Shown in pieces: positions 21,671 to 36,000 of a stretch of DNA of 64,000 nucleotides (positions within the stretch are counted from its first letter, which is position 1; each line of letters opens with the position of its first letter). Position numbers and translations under genes: made by a program. The DNA is taken from contig CM017564.1 of NCBI GenBank assembly GCA_007844125.1, positions 15,549,430-15,613,429 on the forward strand, given 5' to 3'. Source of the stretch: Sinonovacula constricta (lineage: Eukaryota; Mollusca; Bivalvia; Cardiida; Solecurtidae). The notes beneath the pieces are model-generated. The model was given only the letters and a program-made list of their open reading frames with translations. It was not told the DNA's origin and did no database searches.

Positions 21671-22439
21671 AAAAAACAACATAATATTCGATTCATCCCA
21701 CACTACTATTTTTAAAGTTACCTTTCACAAAATTAATCAAAGGGCCTCAGAAGTAACGTGACTTATGGTTTTGTTTGTTTTCAGGGGCATGCCTAGGCGA
21801 CTTTTGAGTATACACACTTTTCCTAGGGGGTCCGGGGACATGCCCCGCCCCGGGTTATTTTTTTCTCTCAATAGAACGCCGTAGGTGCATTCAGCGGGGG
21901 TGCGGGGTGCCGTTAAACAAGTAAATATGTCAATCAGTATTCACTATCGTTTGAAATAGTAAAGATAACCTGCTTTCGTTTGTCTTTATAAGTTTTCATG
22001 GTATATTACTGACAGACATATTAAAAATTAACAAACTGTCAACATAACTGATTTTATTTGCTTTAACATGAGTAATACTAATAAATCAAGACTGTATACA
22101 GATTTTTATTCGCTTCTTGACGTTATTATTTTTTAATGTTTGGAAGCAACTGTACGCACGAGCGTAGTACGTAAGGCCAGGCACGCCATTGGTTTTTAGC
22201 TCGCATGTTAATTATTTTGATTGAACAACATATGTAAAAATACATGACATAAGAACAGCATAATTTTGGTGCGTTTTAATTGACTAATATCAAGTAACTG
22301 ACTTGTAGTTCAAAGGATGCAACATATAACAGAATATAATGTCAATATATACAATCAATAATAATACCAGCTTTTGTAATTGAGAGATAATGCGTAATTG
22401 AGGAAGAGTGAGTGATTTAATTTTAAATCCTAGGCTGAA
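21671..22439. other. Intergenic with a short GC-rich repeat-like patch
   Basis: At 21825-21860 the text GGGGGTCCGGGGACATGCCC stands out from AT-rich surroundings and resembles ends of dispersed invertebrate repeats. No gene is seen. Confidence 0.35.
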
Positions 22440-22515
22440 AAATAAAATTTCCCAAAAGACAAAGCCTGGAGAGAGATAGACAGAGGGAGAGAGAGATAAA
22501 GAGAGAGGTATATAT

Positions 22516-22564
<49 letters not shown>

Positions 22565-22746
22565 ATTAGAGAGGGGAGGAAGGGACAAAAGAACTGAGAC
22601 AGGCCGAGAAAGAGACAGAGATAGAGAAAGAAAGACAGACGATGAGATAATAAGACATACAAAGATACAGAGAGGAAGTCATACAACGAGAGACCGCTAG
22701 ACCGAGAGAGTCTAAGAGACAGAGACGACAGAGAGGCATTGCAGAT

Positions 22747-22782
<36 letters not shown>

Positions 22783-22800
22783 TACAAGGGGAGGAGCGGT
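22440..22800. repeat. GA-rich tract with two pure (GA)n runs
   Basis: Pure AG dinucleotide runs at about 22518-22562 and 22748-22780 sit inside a degenerate AGAGAC/AGACAG-rich tract. Serine/leucine-rich open frames on the minus strand are composition artefacts. Confidence 0.9.
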
Positions 22801-23084
22801 AAAGAAACATAAGTACAGAGAGGCTCAAAGGAAAAAACGACATAGAAAAAAAGGTGAATATGAGGAAGCAACTGGAAAAAAAAAACAACACATTTTGATT
22901 AATTTTCTTTTTTGGATATATCGGGAAAATAAAAATTCAGCAAAAACATTGTGTAATTACGTTACATAAGAGACGTACATTTGAATCACTGTTTGCATAC
23001 ATGTACGCGGAAATGCCTGACTGAATTATGATGGCGACATTAAACTAGTTTATAAACCAGGACCTTCATTGATATCATGTTGAT

Positions 23085-23519
23085 TTAAAGGTGGTAGCCG
23101 ACAGTTTGTCTATATCTAACGCATATTGCCACCTGTTCTGTAAAATGTGTGCAAAATAGCTATTATTTCCAATTCTATAAATAAGCGTCCATTATTTCTA
23201 AATTTATAAATACACATGATGTGGATTTCAGCTTAATATAGATATCGACGTAAGAGCTGATTGTGCTGATCGTTATGTAATGTGATTTAAAAATAAGTGA
23301 TCGCGTGGTTTTCTTAGTTTAAAAAAAAGCTAACTGTACAGCGTGGCTAGGATAGGAAATATCTATTTGTAATGACAAGTTGGGGTTTTATGCTTTATTT
23401 GTTACATGGATGTAGGGCACCGATAAACAAAATTCCAAGGGATCTTTTCAGGCAACGATAATTTATCTGGTTGCTTGGGAGAAATACAAATGGTTTAAAG
23501 TGTTGGATACCACCTTTAA
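23085..23519. mobile_element. TTAA-ended MITE, copy 2 (435 bp)
   Basis: The left end is TTAAAGGTGGTAGCCGACAG; the right end reads GTTGGATACCACCTTTAA. In the interior, AAGTGATCGCGTGGTTTTCT is the reverse complement of text in copies 1 and 3, so this copy is inserted in the opposite orientation. Length is nearly identical to copy 1. Confidence 0.8.
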
Positions 23520-25784
23520 AGAGTCAACACTGTATGTGACAAATCATATAGGCGCACTTTACTGTAAATAAGGTATCCTATACGCATTTTAAATCTATAA
23601 AACTAAGTTTACCATTAGATTGTCGCATATGGAGGTTGGCTGTGTGAAAAATGACGGGATAGTTTTTGTCCAAATCATTCAAAATTAACGAGAGTTTTGG
23701 CCCGGGTGAGCTTTTGTTCGACATTTATACACAGGTATTGGGACACGTGGTTAACCTGGACACGATATTTAGTTATAATTGTTTGCCATGTAATGTGCTT
23801 TAGAAGTCATCACAGCACACCATTTATAATATTAAAATATACTTACCACCCACTCAACCGCAGGAGTTGGACACCCTCTGCCCCACCCAACCCAGTGCGC
23901 CCAACACATCACCTTTTGGATCCGTGTCTGCGCTACACTTAATCTGTTGGAAAGGTCCAAACTTTAGAAGCTAACTTAACAAATGTATCGTTTGTGGGAA
24001 GAACCCATAACCATATATATAGAGAGATAACAAATCAATTTCTAATTTGACTTATTTCAAAAACCATATTCTTGGAAAGAAATGACTTAATGTATATATT
24101 AAGTTTTCATTAAAAACCACAACTGACTGCATGTATACTGAACTTGTATCATGACAGACGGTAGACAAAAGGCATTTGCACACTTGGTGCGCTAAGCAAT
24201 GAATAAAACTCAAAATAAAAACATGATTTAGTACTCTGAAACTGCATTCATTGAACTTATAAATAATATTGCCGAACAAACGTTATCGCGTACATGTAAA
24301 CAAACAGTTGTAAACATTCCATTCGTCTCGCGACATAATATGACGTCATAAATATTTGAAAAATATACAAGTTGAGCGTTCACGAAGTTATCCAGCAGCG
24401 TAAAATGGATTCTGTGAGGAGATCTTGTTGAAAATGTCTAAAGATATCGCGCTAAGTATATTTTTTAATATTTTGATAAAATAATACTTTTAAATACATG
24501 GATTTCTTTTGTATATTTAACTTTGATTCAAATACTGTTCTAAAGTCCACAAATCTATTATAGTTCTCTGTGGACGGCTCGATGTAAACAAATGCATTTG
24601 CACATTTTCTGAGGGTCTATTGTAAACTTCCATCTATAATCATGTACATAAAACGATAACTAGTTTCTGAATGTTTATGTTAGGTTATATATGTTATCAC
24701 GAACAGTTTTACGTGTTACAGATAAATGTTCATTTATTTACATCTCTACATTTCAGACACAAATGGCAAATCTACCACATAGGCAGTCAGAACCAAGCAA
24801 GGAGGAAAGACAATCTCATTAAAACCATATCCTAATTTCCCTCATCTACTGTCCGTGATTAGGATCTGACTACATCGCATAAGAGGTCGTGTCAAAATGA
24901 CCTTTGTGTAATTGAATATGCATAGACAAGTGCCCGTATTTCGACCAATGCAATCGCTCCTTTCAAAACTACTATAGAATCCTTCCCGATACAGCAGTCA
25001 ACACATACCACTTTTTAAACCGCTGAATCAGCCATCCTTTCTATTGGCATGCATTAATTTTTACACATTTTGTTCAATCAACAATTTATCTATCGGTATC
25101 TACCATAACATTTCATAATTCCATTTTTAAGTAGAATACGAAAGGATTTTTAAAGCAACCCACTGCGAAAACGCTTTCGTTATACACCATGACAATTGCA
25201 GCGACCGACCGAGTTGTGAATGTATTTACCAGTGTTACTAAAATAAGGATTTCTTATTCAAAACTTCTTTTTGTTGGATGGTTTATACATATTTGTAGAG
25301 GTTATATATGTCTCTTTTGAAATATGTAAAGTTAAGTTTAAGAATGTGTGTAGATTGCATGCAATCACGAGTTAAACGCGACCCTTTACCATTAAAATTT
25401 TATAGCGTGTAGAACGTTGCTCGCAGTATACCACAAGATTTTGTTGCCGAGAATTTCATTGGCTACTGAAAAGGTCAATTTGAGGTGACCCGTAATGGGA
25501 AGTCATCAGATCCTATTACGCGTAATACTGGAGCTGATTTTAATGAGATTGGGAGGAAAGAAAGCATAACAGTTGTGTCGCTAGCAAGTTAAACGACCAC
25601 GAAAGACTGACGTTTGCCATGTTACAAGCAATTGTTGACATTTTTGTTTTTAATATTTATCTACTCAATCTTTCTATATTTCCAGGTAGTTGTGTGGATG
25701 TTTATATTGTCGGCCATGTTTAGTCCACCATAAACAAACTGACAGAACTTCCCACACGACATGAACTTTCCCCTACGCTTATTT
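23520..25784. other. No gene seen; possible intron/upstream region of the NHL exon
   Basis: AT-rich. I found no upstream coding exon for the NHL-type gene at 25.9 kb. Short frames at 23697-23942 and 24052-24279 are not supported. Confidence 0.4.
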
Positions 25785-25892
25785 TCAGGTAGCATCATAA
25801 ATAACGATTATAAATATAGACGTGTATTTTGTAACCAACACAATCTGTACATTTACAATGTTTTACTCTGGTCTACATTTCTGTATTTCCAG

Positions 25893-26468
25893 GTTGCCTT
25901 AGAAGGTTCTACCCAAGTCCAGGTGTACAACACCGAGAGTCTGACCAGGACACGAACCGTCGAGTTGGGACATGAGACCGTCAGGATCGCTTGTCATGGC
26001 GGACTGCTGTACTGTGCTGAGTGGCCGGGTACCTTGTACGTACACGATGTGAGTAGTGGCAGGAAGCTGAGGGAGATCTCCAGGGACACCGACGGCCGGG
26101 AACTGTTCTCTGGCATCCTACACATCGCCGTGAACAGTTCCGGCGACCGACTCTATGTGGCTGACGGGGACAGAGGTCTTGTATGTGTCGGCACGGACAG
26201 GAGGCGGATATTCTGTCTATCCGATCAGGATCTCGGACTGTCTGTAGCCTATGGTGTGACCACTGACCATCACGGTCACGTGTATGTTTGTGGAGGGGTC
26301 TCACACAACGTAGTCAAGGTGACTGAGGATGGTCACGTGGTAGGTCAGATATTGTCCTGGGAAGACGGGATCAAGTGGCATCCAGAGTGCCTCAGTTATG
26401 ATGTGAGCAGGAGTCGGTTGTATGTCGGAGGTGAGAGTGATCAGCTTCTAATGGCGGAATGGAAGTAA
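25893..26468 (+). CDS. Terminal exon of an NHL-type beta-propeller protein (copy A)
   Basis: 191 codons after acceptor CTGTATTTCCAG, in phase 0, ending at TAA 26466-26468. Repeated blade-like strands are visible: RIACHGGLLYCAEWPGTLYV, then GILHIAVNSSGDRLYVADGD, YGVTTDHHGHVYVCGG with NVVKVTEDGHVVGQIL, and CLSYDVSRSRLYVGGESDQL. This pattern is typical of the C-terminal NHL-like propeller of molluscan TRIM-type proteins, which commonly bind RNA or protein partners. No RING, B-box or coiled-coil exon is visible upstream, so parentage is inferred. The open frame continues 44 codons upstream of the acceptor, but that part reads as intron and is shared with copy B. An AATAAA lies near 26640. Confidence 0.75.
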   Translation, partial: VALEGSTQVQVYNTESLTRTRTVELGHETVRIACHGGLLYCAEWPGTLYVHDVSSGRKLREISRDTDGRELFSGILHIAVNSSGDRLYVADGDRGLVCVGTDRRRIFCLSDQDLGLSVAYGVTTDHHGHVYVCGGVSHNVVKVTEDGHVVGQILSWEDGIKWHPECLSYDVSRSRLYVGGESDQLLMAEWK

Positions 26469-29154
26469 AGTTTATATTAGTTTGAATTGATGTAACGTAA
26501 ACATTAAATATTGCTGGACGTTTTGTTTTTCATTTGTGTTAATAATTTTTGTTGACATTTTATGAATTAGTGACTCGTTATAAATGTGGGATTAAATCAA
26601 CATTTAAGCAAAACAATGTTACATCGACATTTTTTAGAAATAAAATGAAATTGAAACGTGTATTTAAAACTCGGTTCTTCTGTAAATATTACAGATATGT
26701 GTGTAGTTGATTAATTGTTGTATTTGCATTAAATATTTTATACAAACGTTCCTACAATTAATGTTTATTTAAATTCAGTTTGATGTTTTCATCTCAGTTC
26801 GCCATGTTTGTATATTTTACATCAACATCAAACAATGACGTCATTAATCATAACAATATGACGTCATCACACTCGGATAATACGTTTTCCCGCAAAATTA
26901 ACAAAAAGACGCGACGTTATCAATAAATTACTACATTGCTGAATTATTTGGCATTCATATCAGATTTCTTCATAATTAAATGCATTTTCGATTCAAACAT
27001 TCATAGTACTATTCGCATTTTATGTTTCGTGTCACATGTAGCGGTATGTACAAAAATACAAATAATGTCCCAAAGTTGTTATATAAACAATCACCAACCG
27101 ATTTTAGATGTTATTTGGTTGAAACAATCGTAGACGTAACCAACAAGCTGTCAATTTTACTACATAGAGTATAGTATCTAGTTAGTATATAATATTTATA
27201 GCACATAAACTTCACAAACAATTAACAACTATGAGATGCGAGGCTCAGTTAGAATTGTGCATAACTGTTTTATCTACAGCAGATCAAATATCAGTGAAGA
27301 TCCCTTATTAAGTTGATTAAGAAGATAAATGCATTGTTTTAAATAGATGTGACGAGTTTATATTAAAATCAAAATTGATCATGAATTTAGTTATACCGAT
27401 TAAATATTGCATAAGTAGTTTCAGCTAGAGCATTCTTTTTATTTACGCGGAACTAGACTTCTAACATTTGTTTGACAATTAAAATATTGGTTGTATGTAT
27501 GCGACACCCAACCCTCTTGGACTTTTATAGAATGCTCGTAGGAATGCCGTATACTTGATCTGACGTTAAATAAGGGACCAAATGCGATACGTTTTCAATA
27601 AATTTGATGAAGAAAAGTTTGGCGAAAAAGTAAAAAGAGGCGTTATTTATCTGTGATTAAACCATTGCTTCCCGAATAGGGCCTTTATGTTGATTAAACA
27701 TATAAAATATGATAGCAATGAGTGTTACTGGATTTGTTAATTGTTGTTAGAACATAGCTTACTAGTAGATGTTTAGATAACTGGTACATCGAATAGAATA
27801 TAATAATACCTGCACCTTATGTACGTGTATTTGAATGTAGAATGTAAAACCTGTGTTTGATAGAGATGTCAATATATATCTTGTGTTTGCTTTGTTTTTT
27901 CTTCTTTAAGTAGCTTAACTAATATATTTGTCTGTCTACGTAATAAATGTTTAATTTATGCTTTTCGTCATTCTGTCAGTGAAATCCCCATAACCTCCAA
28001 ATTAGAAAAAGTATAGGTTCAGCTTTACATAATCCTATATTTTCCAAACACTAAATGCTGCTAGGGGTAAAGACAGTATTGTAAATAATAATTTGCATGA
28101 AGCAATGTCGGATAAATTATAATGTTACTGTACACTGTACAGGTTAAAACACTTTCTCTCTTTCTCTTTTCTCTATCTGTGTATCTGTGTGTCCCTCTCT
28201 TTCTGTATATATAATTATAATTTATTTATCCCGAATTTAGAGCGAGATTTGGAGGGTGGGGGGTTACCCCATTCAACCACCCCCACCCCGCCCCAGGGGA
28301 GTAATGTATTAAATAACTTAATATTTAGGGATTCAAAAATGTTTATTTGAATTTGCTTACTTTATAAGTATTTACATTAATATAAGCGGTAACTAGAGGA
28401 AATGGTAATATAATATCAAGACTATTTATTTTTACTCTCCTGATTGATATAGACATACATAAAGGAAAGATATATAGTTATGAGCAACACTCCAGGTAAA
28501 CCAGACGTAAGGACAACGCTTAGTTGGATATTTGTTACAGCCCTGTCACTAATGTTATCCATTATTAATCTTTAAACATGTTTTCGATATTTAGCTCACC
28601 TGAGCACATCGTGTTGTGGAGGAGGTTGCGTAAAGTAATGGCTCTATTGATATCTTCTTGAATATTAAAGTGATTACTTTTATTAAACATAACACGGATT
28701 AACATTTAAAATGCACTTAAATTTTAAATTAGTAATAACTCCTTCCTGTCTGCATTCCAATGCTGGTGGTTTCTATCGACGAGTTATTTTTCAAAATATT
28801 CAAAAAGTTATTTAGGAAAGTATAACAGAAAGAAAATAATAATCAAATTTTAAATAACAATTGATGTAATCATGTGGCGAGTGTTATTATAACAATCTGA
28901 TACTGTTTAATGAACATTTTATGCAGGCATTACACTTTGCAGATGAACATGAGAATGGCTGATCAAATAACATTTGGTTCATCCAATGATATTTACCGAA
29001 CAAGTTACAGACATCTAGTTACTAGGTCGTATACACCAAATTCAATATCAGTCTGGAATTGAAACGGACTAATAACAAGTCGGAACCAAAACAACACATA
29101 CAAAATCATGTCGGATATGCATACGGCCAATAGTTTTCCACAAATTTCAATACT
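26469..29154. other. Duplicated 3' flank (copy A), no gene
   Basis: Alignable by eye with 54218-55303 and 57291-58937. It contains no supported gene. The fragment TAGCTCACCTGAGCACATCG at about 28594 marks a dispersed-repeat piece. Confidence 0.5.
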
Positions 29155-29948
29155 AATAAGAATATATGACAAAGTCCTATGAGTATTGCAACATATACCA
29201 AACTCCGAAAAGCACAGAACAAAGGTATTTCACATGCACGCCAAGCAAAAGGTAACGACAAATCTGTGATGAGTAATTTAAGGAAAAGAGCAAACCCGAC
29301 AGTTACCGCCTTGGAACGGTCAGTCGGCAATATGGACCGACTGGGGTGCTTAAACCGGTTTTACAGAGCTCTAACCTCGCACTTCCTGACGAGTTTCTCA
29401 AATGCAAGCAACGAAAAGAAAACGATCTATTTGAAAACAAAATGTCCATGCGCTGATATTTTCTATACGTTATGACGAAAGTAGTGACGTCATCGAAATA
29501 TAATGTCCACATAGTGTTCAGAAAAGAAATATGGTATTATTTCTATTTGAAAAACAACACAAAAATGGTTGACCACAAATAAAATTAACTTTCTGAATCA
29601 CGAACAAACATGACCAGAGACGAATAAATGGTTGTAGCATCCTGTTCATGTGAAGATGGAATTGAAGAACCAAAGTTCAATGTCCATCAAAGTAAATACA
29701 TGTAACAATCCTTATAGGATGAATTGAATGACAACATAGATTACATGCACGGGGAGATTTTTTACGACCGCCACACTGCACAAGTAACATTGTTGTGATC
29801 ATGAATAAGAATATATGACAAAGTCCTATGAGTATTGCAACATATACCAAACTCCGAAAAGCACAGAACAAAGGTATTTCACATGCACGCCAAGCAAAAG
29901 GTAACGACAAATCTGTGATGAGTAATTTGAGGAAAAGAGCAAACCCGA
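29155..29948. mobile_element. 794-bp insertion with 145-bp direct terminal repeats
   Basis: 29155-29299 and 29804-29948 are the same 145-bp sequence (AATAAGAATATATGACAAAG ... GCAAACCCGA) with one difference noticed. Copy B of the segmental duplication lacks the whole unit: its site reads GTACTAAGTTATATTG at about 58931. The arrangement resembles a miniature LTR element (TRIM-like), though the ends are not TG...CA and the target duplication is at most TAA. A 98-codon frame at 29179-29475 spans the left repeat and is not recognised. Confidence 0.65.
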
Positions 29949-30016
29949 TAAGTTATATTGTCTAATGTTTAATAACTTTAATAACTCCCCCGCAGCAATG
30001 GTTGTAAGCGACAAAC

Positions 30017-33000
30017 GTCATGGCAGAAATGTATGGAACATAATACCATCATGGCAACAATGTATAGGGAATAATAACACTATGACAGCAATGTATAGGG
30101 AATAATAACACCATGGCAGCAATGTATAGGACATAAGAACATGATGGCATCAATGTATAGGGAATAATAATACCATGGCAGAAATGCATGTAACATAATA
30201 ACATCAAGACAGCAATGTAATGGGAATAATAACACCATGGAAGCAATGTATAAATAATAATATCATCATGGCAGCAATGTATAGGGAATAATTACACCAT
30301 GGCAGCAATGTATCGGCAATAATAACACCATGGCAGCAATGTATAGGACATAATAACACCATGGTAGCAATGTATGGGACATAATAACGTCATGGCAGCA
30401 ATGTATAGGGAATAATAACGTCATGGCAGCAATGTATAGGGAATAAAAACACCATGGCAGCACATTATAGGGAAGAAATAAACCCATGGCAGCAATGTAT
30501 AGGGAATAATAACATCATGGCAGCAATGTATAAGGAATAATAACACTATGGCAGCAATGTAAAGGGGAATAATAACACCATGCCAGCAATGTATATGGAA
30601 TAATAACACCAAGGCAGCAATGTATAGGGAATAATAACACTATGCCAGCAATTTATAGGGAATAATAACACCATGGCAGCACATTATAGGGAATAATAAA
30701 CCCATGGCAGCAATGTATATTGAATAATATCACCATGGCAGCAATGTATAGGGAATAATAACGCCATGGCAGCACATTATAGGGAATAATAAACCCATGG
30801 CAGCAATGTATATTGAATAATATCACCATGGCAGCAATGTATAGGGAATAATAACGCCATGGCAGCAATGTATAGGGAATAATAACATCATGGCAGCAAT
30901 GTATAAGGAATAATAACACTATGGCAGCAATGTATAGGGAATAATAACATCGTTGCAGAAATGTATAGCGAATATTAACATCGTGGCAGAAATGTATAGG
31001 GAAAAATAACACCATGACAGCAATGTATAGGGAATAATAACACCATAGCAGCAATGTATAGGGAATAATAACATCATGGCAGCAATGTATCGGCAATAAT
31101 AACACCGTGCCAGCAATGTAGAGGGAATAATAACACCATGGCAGCACTGTATATGGAATAATAACAACATGCCAGCAATGTATAAGGCATAATAACACCA
31201 TGGCAGCAATGAATAGGACAAAAAAACACCATGGCAGCAATGTATACGACATAACAACACTATGGCAGCAATATATCGGCAATAATAACACCATGGCAGC
31301 AATTTATAGGACATAATTACACCATTGCAGCAATGTATGGGACATAATAACACCATGGCAGCAATGTATCGGCAATAATAACACCAGGGCAGCAATGTAT
31401 ATGACATAATATCACCATGGCAGCAATGTATAGAACATAATAACACCATGGAAGCAATGTATGGGATATATTAACGCCATGGCAGCAATGTATTGGCAAT
31501 AATAACACCATGGCTGCAATGTATATGACATAATATCACCATGGCAGCAATGTATAGAACATGATAACACCATGGCAGCAATGTATAGGACATAATAACA
31601 CAATGTCAGCAATGTACAGGGAATAATAACATCATGTCAGCAATGTATATGGACTATTGACATCATGGCAGCAATATATATGACATAATATCACCATGGC
31701 AGCAATGTATAGGACATAATAACACCATGGTAGCAATGTATGGGACATAATAACGTCATGGCAGCAATGTATAGGGAATAATAACGTCATGGCAGCAATG
31801 TATAGGGAATAAAAACACCATGGCAGCACATTATAGGGAAGAAATAAACCCATGGCAGCAATGTATAGGGAATAATAACATCATGGCAGCAATGTATAAG
31901 GAATAATAACACTATGGCAGCAATGTAAAGGGGAATAATAACACCATGCCAGCAATGTATATGGAATAATAACACCAAGGCAGCAATGTATAGGGAATAA
32001 TAACACTATGCCAGCAATTTATAGGGAATAATAACACAATGGCAGCACATTATAGGGAATAATAAACCCATGGCAGCAATGTATATTGAATAATATCACC
32101 ATGGCAGCAATGTATAGGGAATAATAACGCCATGGCAGCAATGTATAGGGAATAATAACACCATGCCAGCAATGTATAAGGAATAATTACACCATGCCAG
32201 CAATGTATATGGAATAATAACACCAAGGCAGCAATGTATAGGGAATAATAACACTATGCCAGCAATGTATAGGGAATAATAACACTATGCCAGCAATTTA
32301 TAGGGAATAATAACACCATGGCAGCACATTATAGGGAATAATAAACCCATGGAAGCAATGTATATTGAATAATATCACCATGGCAGCAATGTATAGGGAA
32401 TAATAACACCATGGCAGCAATGTATAGGGAATAATAACACCATGCCAGCAATGTATAGGGAATAATAACACCATGCCAGCAAAGTATATGGAATAATAAC
32501 ACCATGCCAGCAAAGTATAGGGAAAAATAACACCATGGCTTCAATGTATAGGGAATAATAAACCCATGGCAGCAATGTATAGGGAATAATAACATCATGG
32601 CAGCAATGTATAAGGAATAATAACACTATGGCAGCAATGTATAGGGAATAATAACATCGTTGCAGAAATGTATAGCGAATATTAACATCGTGGCAGAAAT
32701 GTATAGGGAAAAATAACACCATGACAGCAATGTATAGGGAATAATAACACCATGGCAGCAATGTATAGGGAATAATAACATCATGGCAGCAATGTATCGG
32801 CAATAATAACACCGTGCCAGCAATGTAGAGGGAATAATAACACCATGGCAGCACTGTATATGGAATAATAACAACATGCCAGCAATGTATAAGGCATAAT
32901 AACACCATGGCAGCAATGAATAGGACAAAATAACACCATGGCAGCAATGTATACGACATAACAACACCATGGCAGCAATATATCGGCAATAATAACACCA

Positions 33001-36000
33001 TGGCAGCAATGTATAGGACATAATTACACCATTGCAGCAATGTATGGGACATAATAACACCATGGCAGCAATGTATCGGCAATAATAACACCAGGGCAGC
33101 AATGTATATGACATAATATCACCATGGCAGCAATGTATAGAACATAATAACACCATGGAAGCAATGTATGGGATATATTAACGCCATGGCAGCAATGTAT
33201 TGGCAATAATAACACCATGGCTGCAATGTATATGACATAATATCACCATGGCAGCAATGTATAGAACATGATAACACCATGGCAGCAATGTATAGGACAT
33301 AATAACACAATGTCAGCAATGTACAGGGAATAATAACATCATGTCAGCAATGTATATGGACTATTGACATCATGGCAGCAATATATATGACATAATATCA
33401 CCATGGCAGCAATGTATAGGACATAATAACACCATGGCAGCAATGTATAGGACATAATAACACCATGGCAGCAATGTATAGGACATTATAACACCATGGC
33501 AGCAATGTATGGAACATAATAACACCATGGCAGCACTGTATATGGAATAATAACAACATGCCAGCAATGTATAGGGCATACTAACACCATGGCACCAATG
33601 AATAGGATAAAAATAACACCATGGCAGCAATGTATAGAACATAATAACACCATGGCAGCAATATATGGGATATAATAACACCATGGCAGCAATGTATTGT
33701 CAATAATAACAAAATGACAGCAATGTATGGGACATAATAACACCATGGCAGCAATGTATCGAAAATAATAACACCATGGCAGCAATGTATATGACATAAT
33801 ATCACAATGGCAGCAATGTATAGAACATGATAACACCATGGCAGCAATGTATAGGACATACTAACACAATGTCAGCAATGTACAGGGAATAATAACATCA
33901 TGTCAGCAATGTATATGGACTATTGACATCATGGCAGCAATAAACATGACATAATATCACCATGGCAGCAATGTATAGGACATAATAACACCATGGCAGC
34001 AATGTATAGGACATAATTACACCATGGCAGCACTGTATATGGAATAATAACAACATGCCAGCAATGTATAGGGCATACTAACACCATGGCACCAATGAAT
34101 AGGATAAAAATAACACCATGGCAGGAATGTATAGGACATAACAACACCATGGCAGCAATATATCGGCAATAATAACACCATGGCAGCAATGTATATGACA
34201 TAATATAACCATGGCAGCAATGTATAGGACCTAATAACACCATGGCAGCAATGTATAGGACATAATAACACCATGGCAGCAATGTTTGGGACCTAATACC
34301 ACCATGGCAGCAATGTAAGGGACATAATATCACCATGGCAGCAATGTATAGGACATAATAACACCATGGCAGCAATGTATAGGACAAAATAACAACATGG
34401 CAGCAATGTATAGAACATTATAACACCATGGCAGCAATGTATGGAACATAATAACACCATGGCAGCACTGTATCTGGAATATTAACAACATGCCAGCAAT
34501 GTATAGGACATAACAACACCATGCCAGCAATATATCTGCAATAATAACACAATGGCAGCAATGTATATGACATAATATAACCATTGCAGCAATGTATAGG
34601 ACCTAATAACACAATGGCAGCAATGTATAGGACAAAATAACACCATGGCAGCAATGTATAGAACATTATAACACCATGGCAGCAATGTATGGAACATAAT
34701 AACACAATTGCAGCACTGTATAGGACATAATAACACAATGTCAGCAATGTACAGGGAATAATAACATCATGTCAGCAATGTATATGGACTATTGACATCA
34801 TGGCAGCAATATATATGACATAATATCACCATGGCAGCAATGTATAGGACATAATAACACCATGGCAGCAATGTATAGGACATAATAACACCATGGCAGC
34901 AATGTATAGGACATTATAACACCATGGCAGCAATGTATGGAACATAATAACACCATGGCAGCACTGTATATGGAATAATAACAACATGCCAGCAATGTAT
35001 AGGGCATACTAACACCATGGCACCAATGAATAGGATAAAAATAACACCATGGCAGCAATGTATAGAACATAATAACACCATGGCAGCAATATATGGGATA
35101 TAATAACACCATGGCAGCAATGTATTGTCAATAATAACACAATGACAGCAATGTATGGGACATAATAACACCATGGCAGCAATGTATCGAAAATAATAAC
35201 ACCATGGCAGCAATGTATATGACATAATATCACCATGGCAGCAATGTATAGAACATGATAACACCATGGCAGCAATGTATAGGACATACTAACACAATGT
35301 CAGCAATGTACAGGGAATAATAACATCATGTCAGCAATGTATATGGACTATTGACATCATGGCAGCAATAAATATGACATAATATCACCATGGCAGCAAT
35401 GTATAGGACATAATAACACCATGGCAGCAATGTATAGGACATAATTACACCATGGCAGCACTGTATATGGAATAATAACAACATGCCAGCAATGTATAGG
35501 GCATACTAACACCATGGCACCAATGAATAGGATAAAAATAACACCATGGCAGGAATGTATAGGACATAACAACACCATGGCAGCAATATATCGGCAATAA
35601 TAACACCATGGCAGCAATGTATATGACATAATATAACCATGGCAGCAACGTATAGGACCTAATAACACCATGGCAGCAATGTATAGGACATAATAACACC
35701 ATGGCAGCAATTTTTGGGACCTAATACCACCATGGCAGCAATGTAAGGGACATAATATCACCATGGCAGCAATGTATAGGACATAATAACACCATGGCAG
35801 CAATGTATAGGACAAAATAACAACATGGCAGCAATGTATGGAACATAATAACACCATGGCAGCACTGTATCTGGAATATTAACAACATGCCAGCAATGTA
35901 TAGGACATAACAACACCATGGCAGCAATATATCTGCAATAATAACACAATGGCAGCAATGTATATGACATAATATAACCATTGCAGCAATGTATAGGACC

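Noticed and set aside
22423..22969. Ser/Leu-rich and Arg/Glu-rich frames
   Set aside because: Composition artefacts of the GA-rich tract.
25761..25892. Upstream 44 codons of the NHL frame as coding sequence
   Set aside because: A good splice acceptor (TTTCTGTATTTCCAG) precedes the conserved part, and the upstream text is AT-rich and intron-like in both duplicates.
29179..29475. 98-codon basic frame in the 794-bp insertion
   Set aside because: It crosses the end of the 145-bp direct repeat and has no recognisable family; described as part of the element instead.
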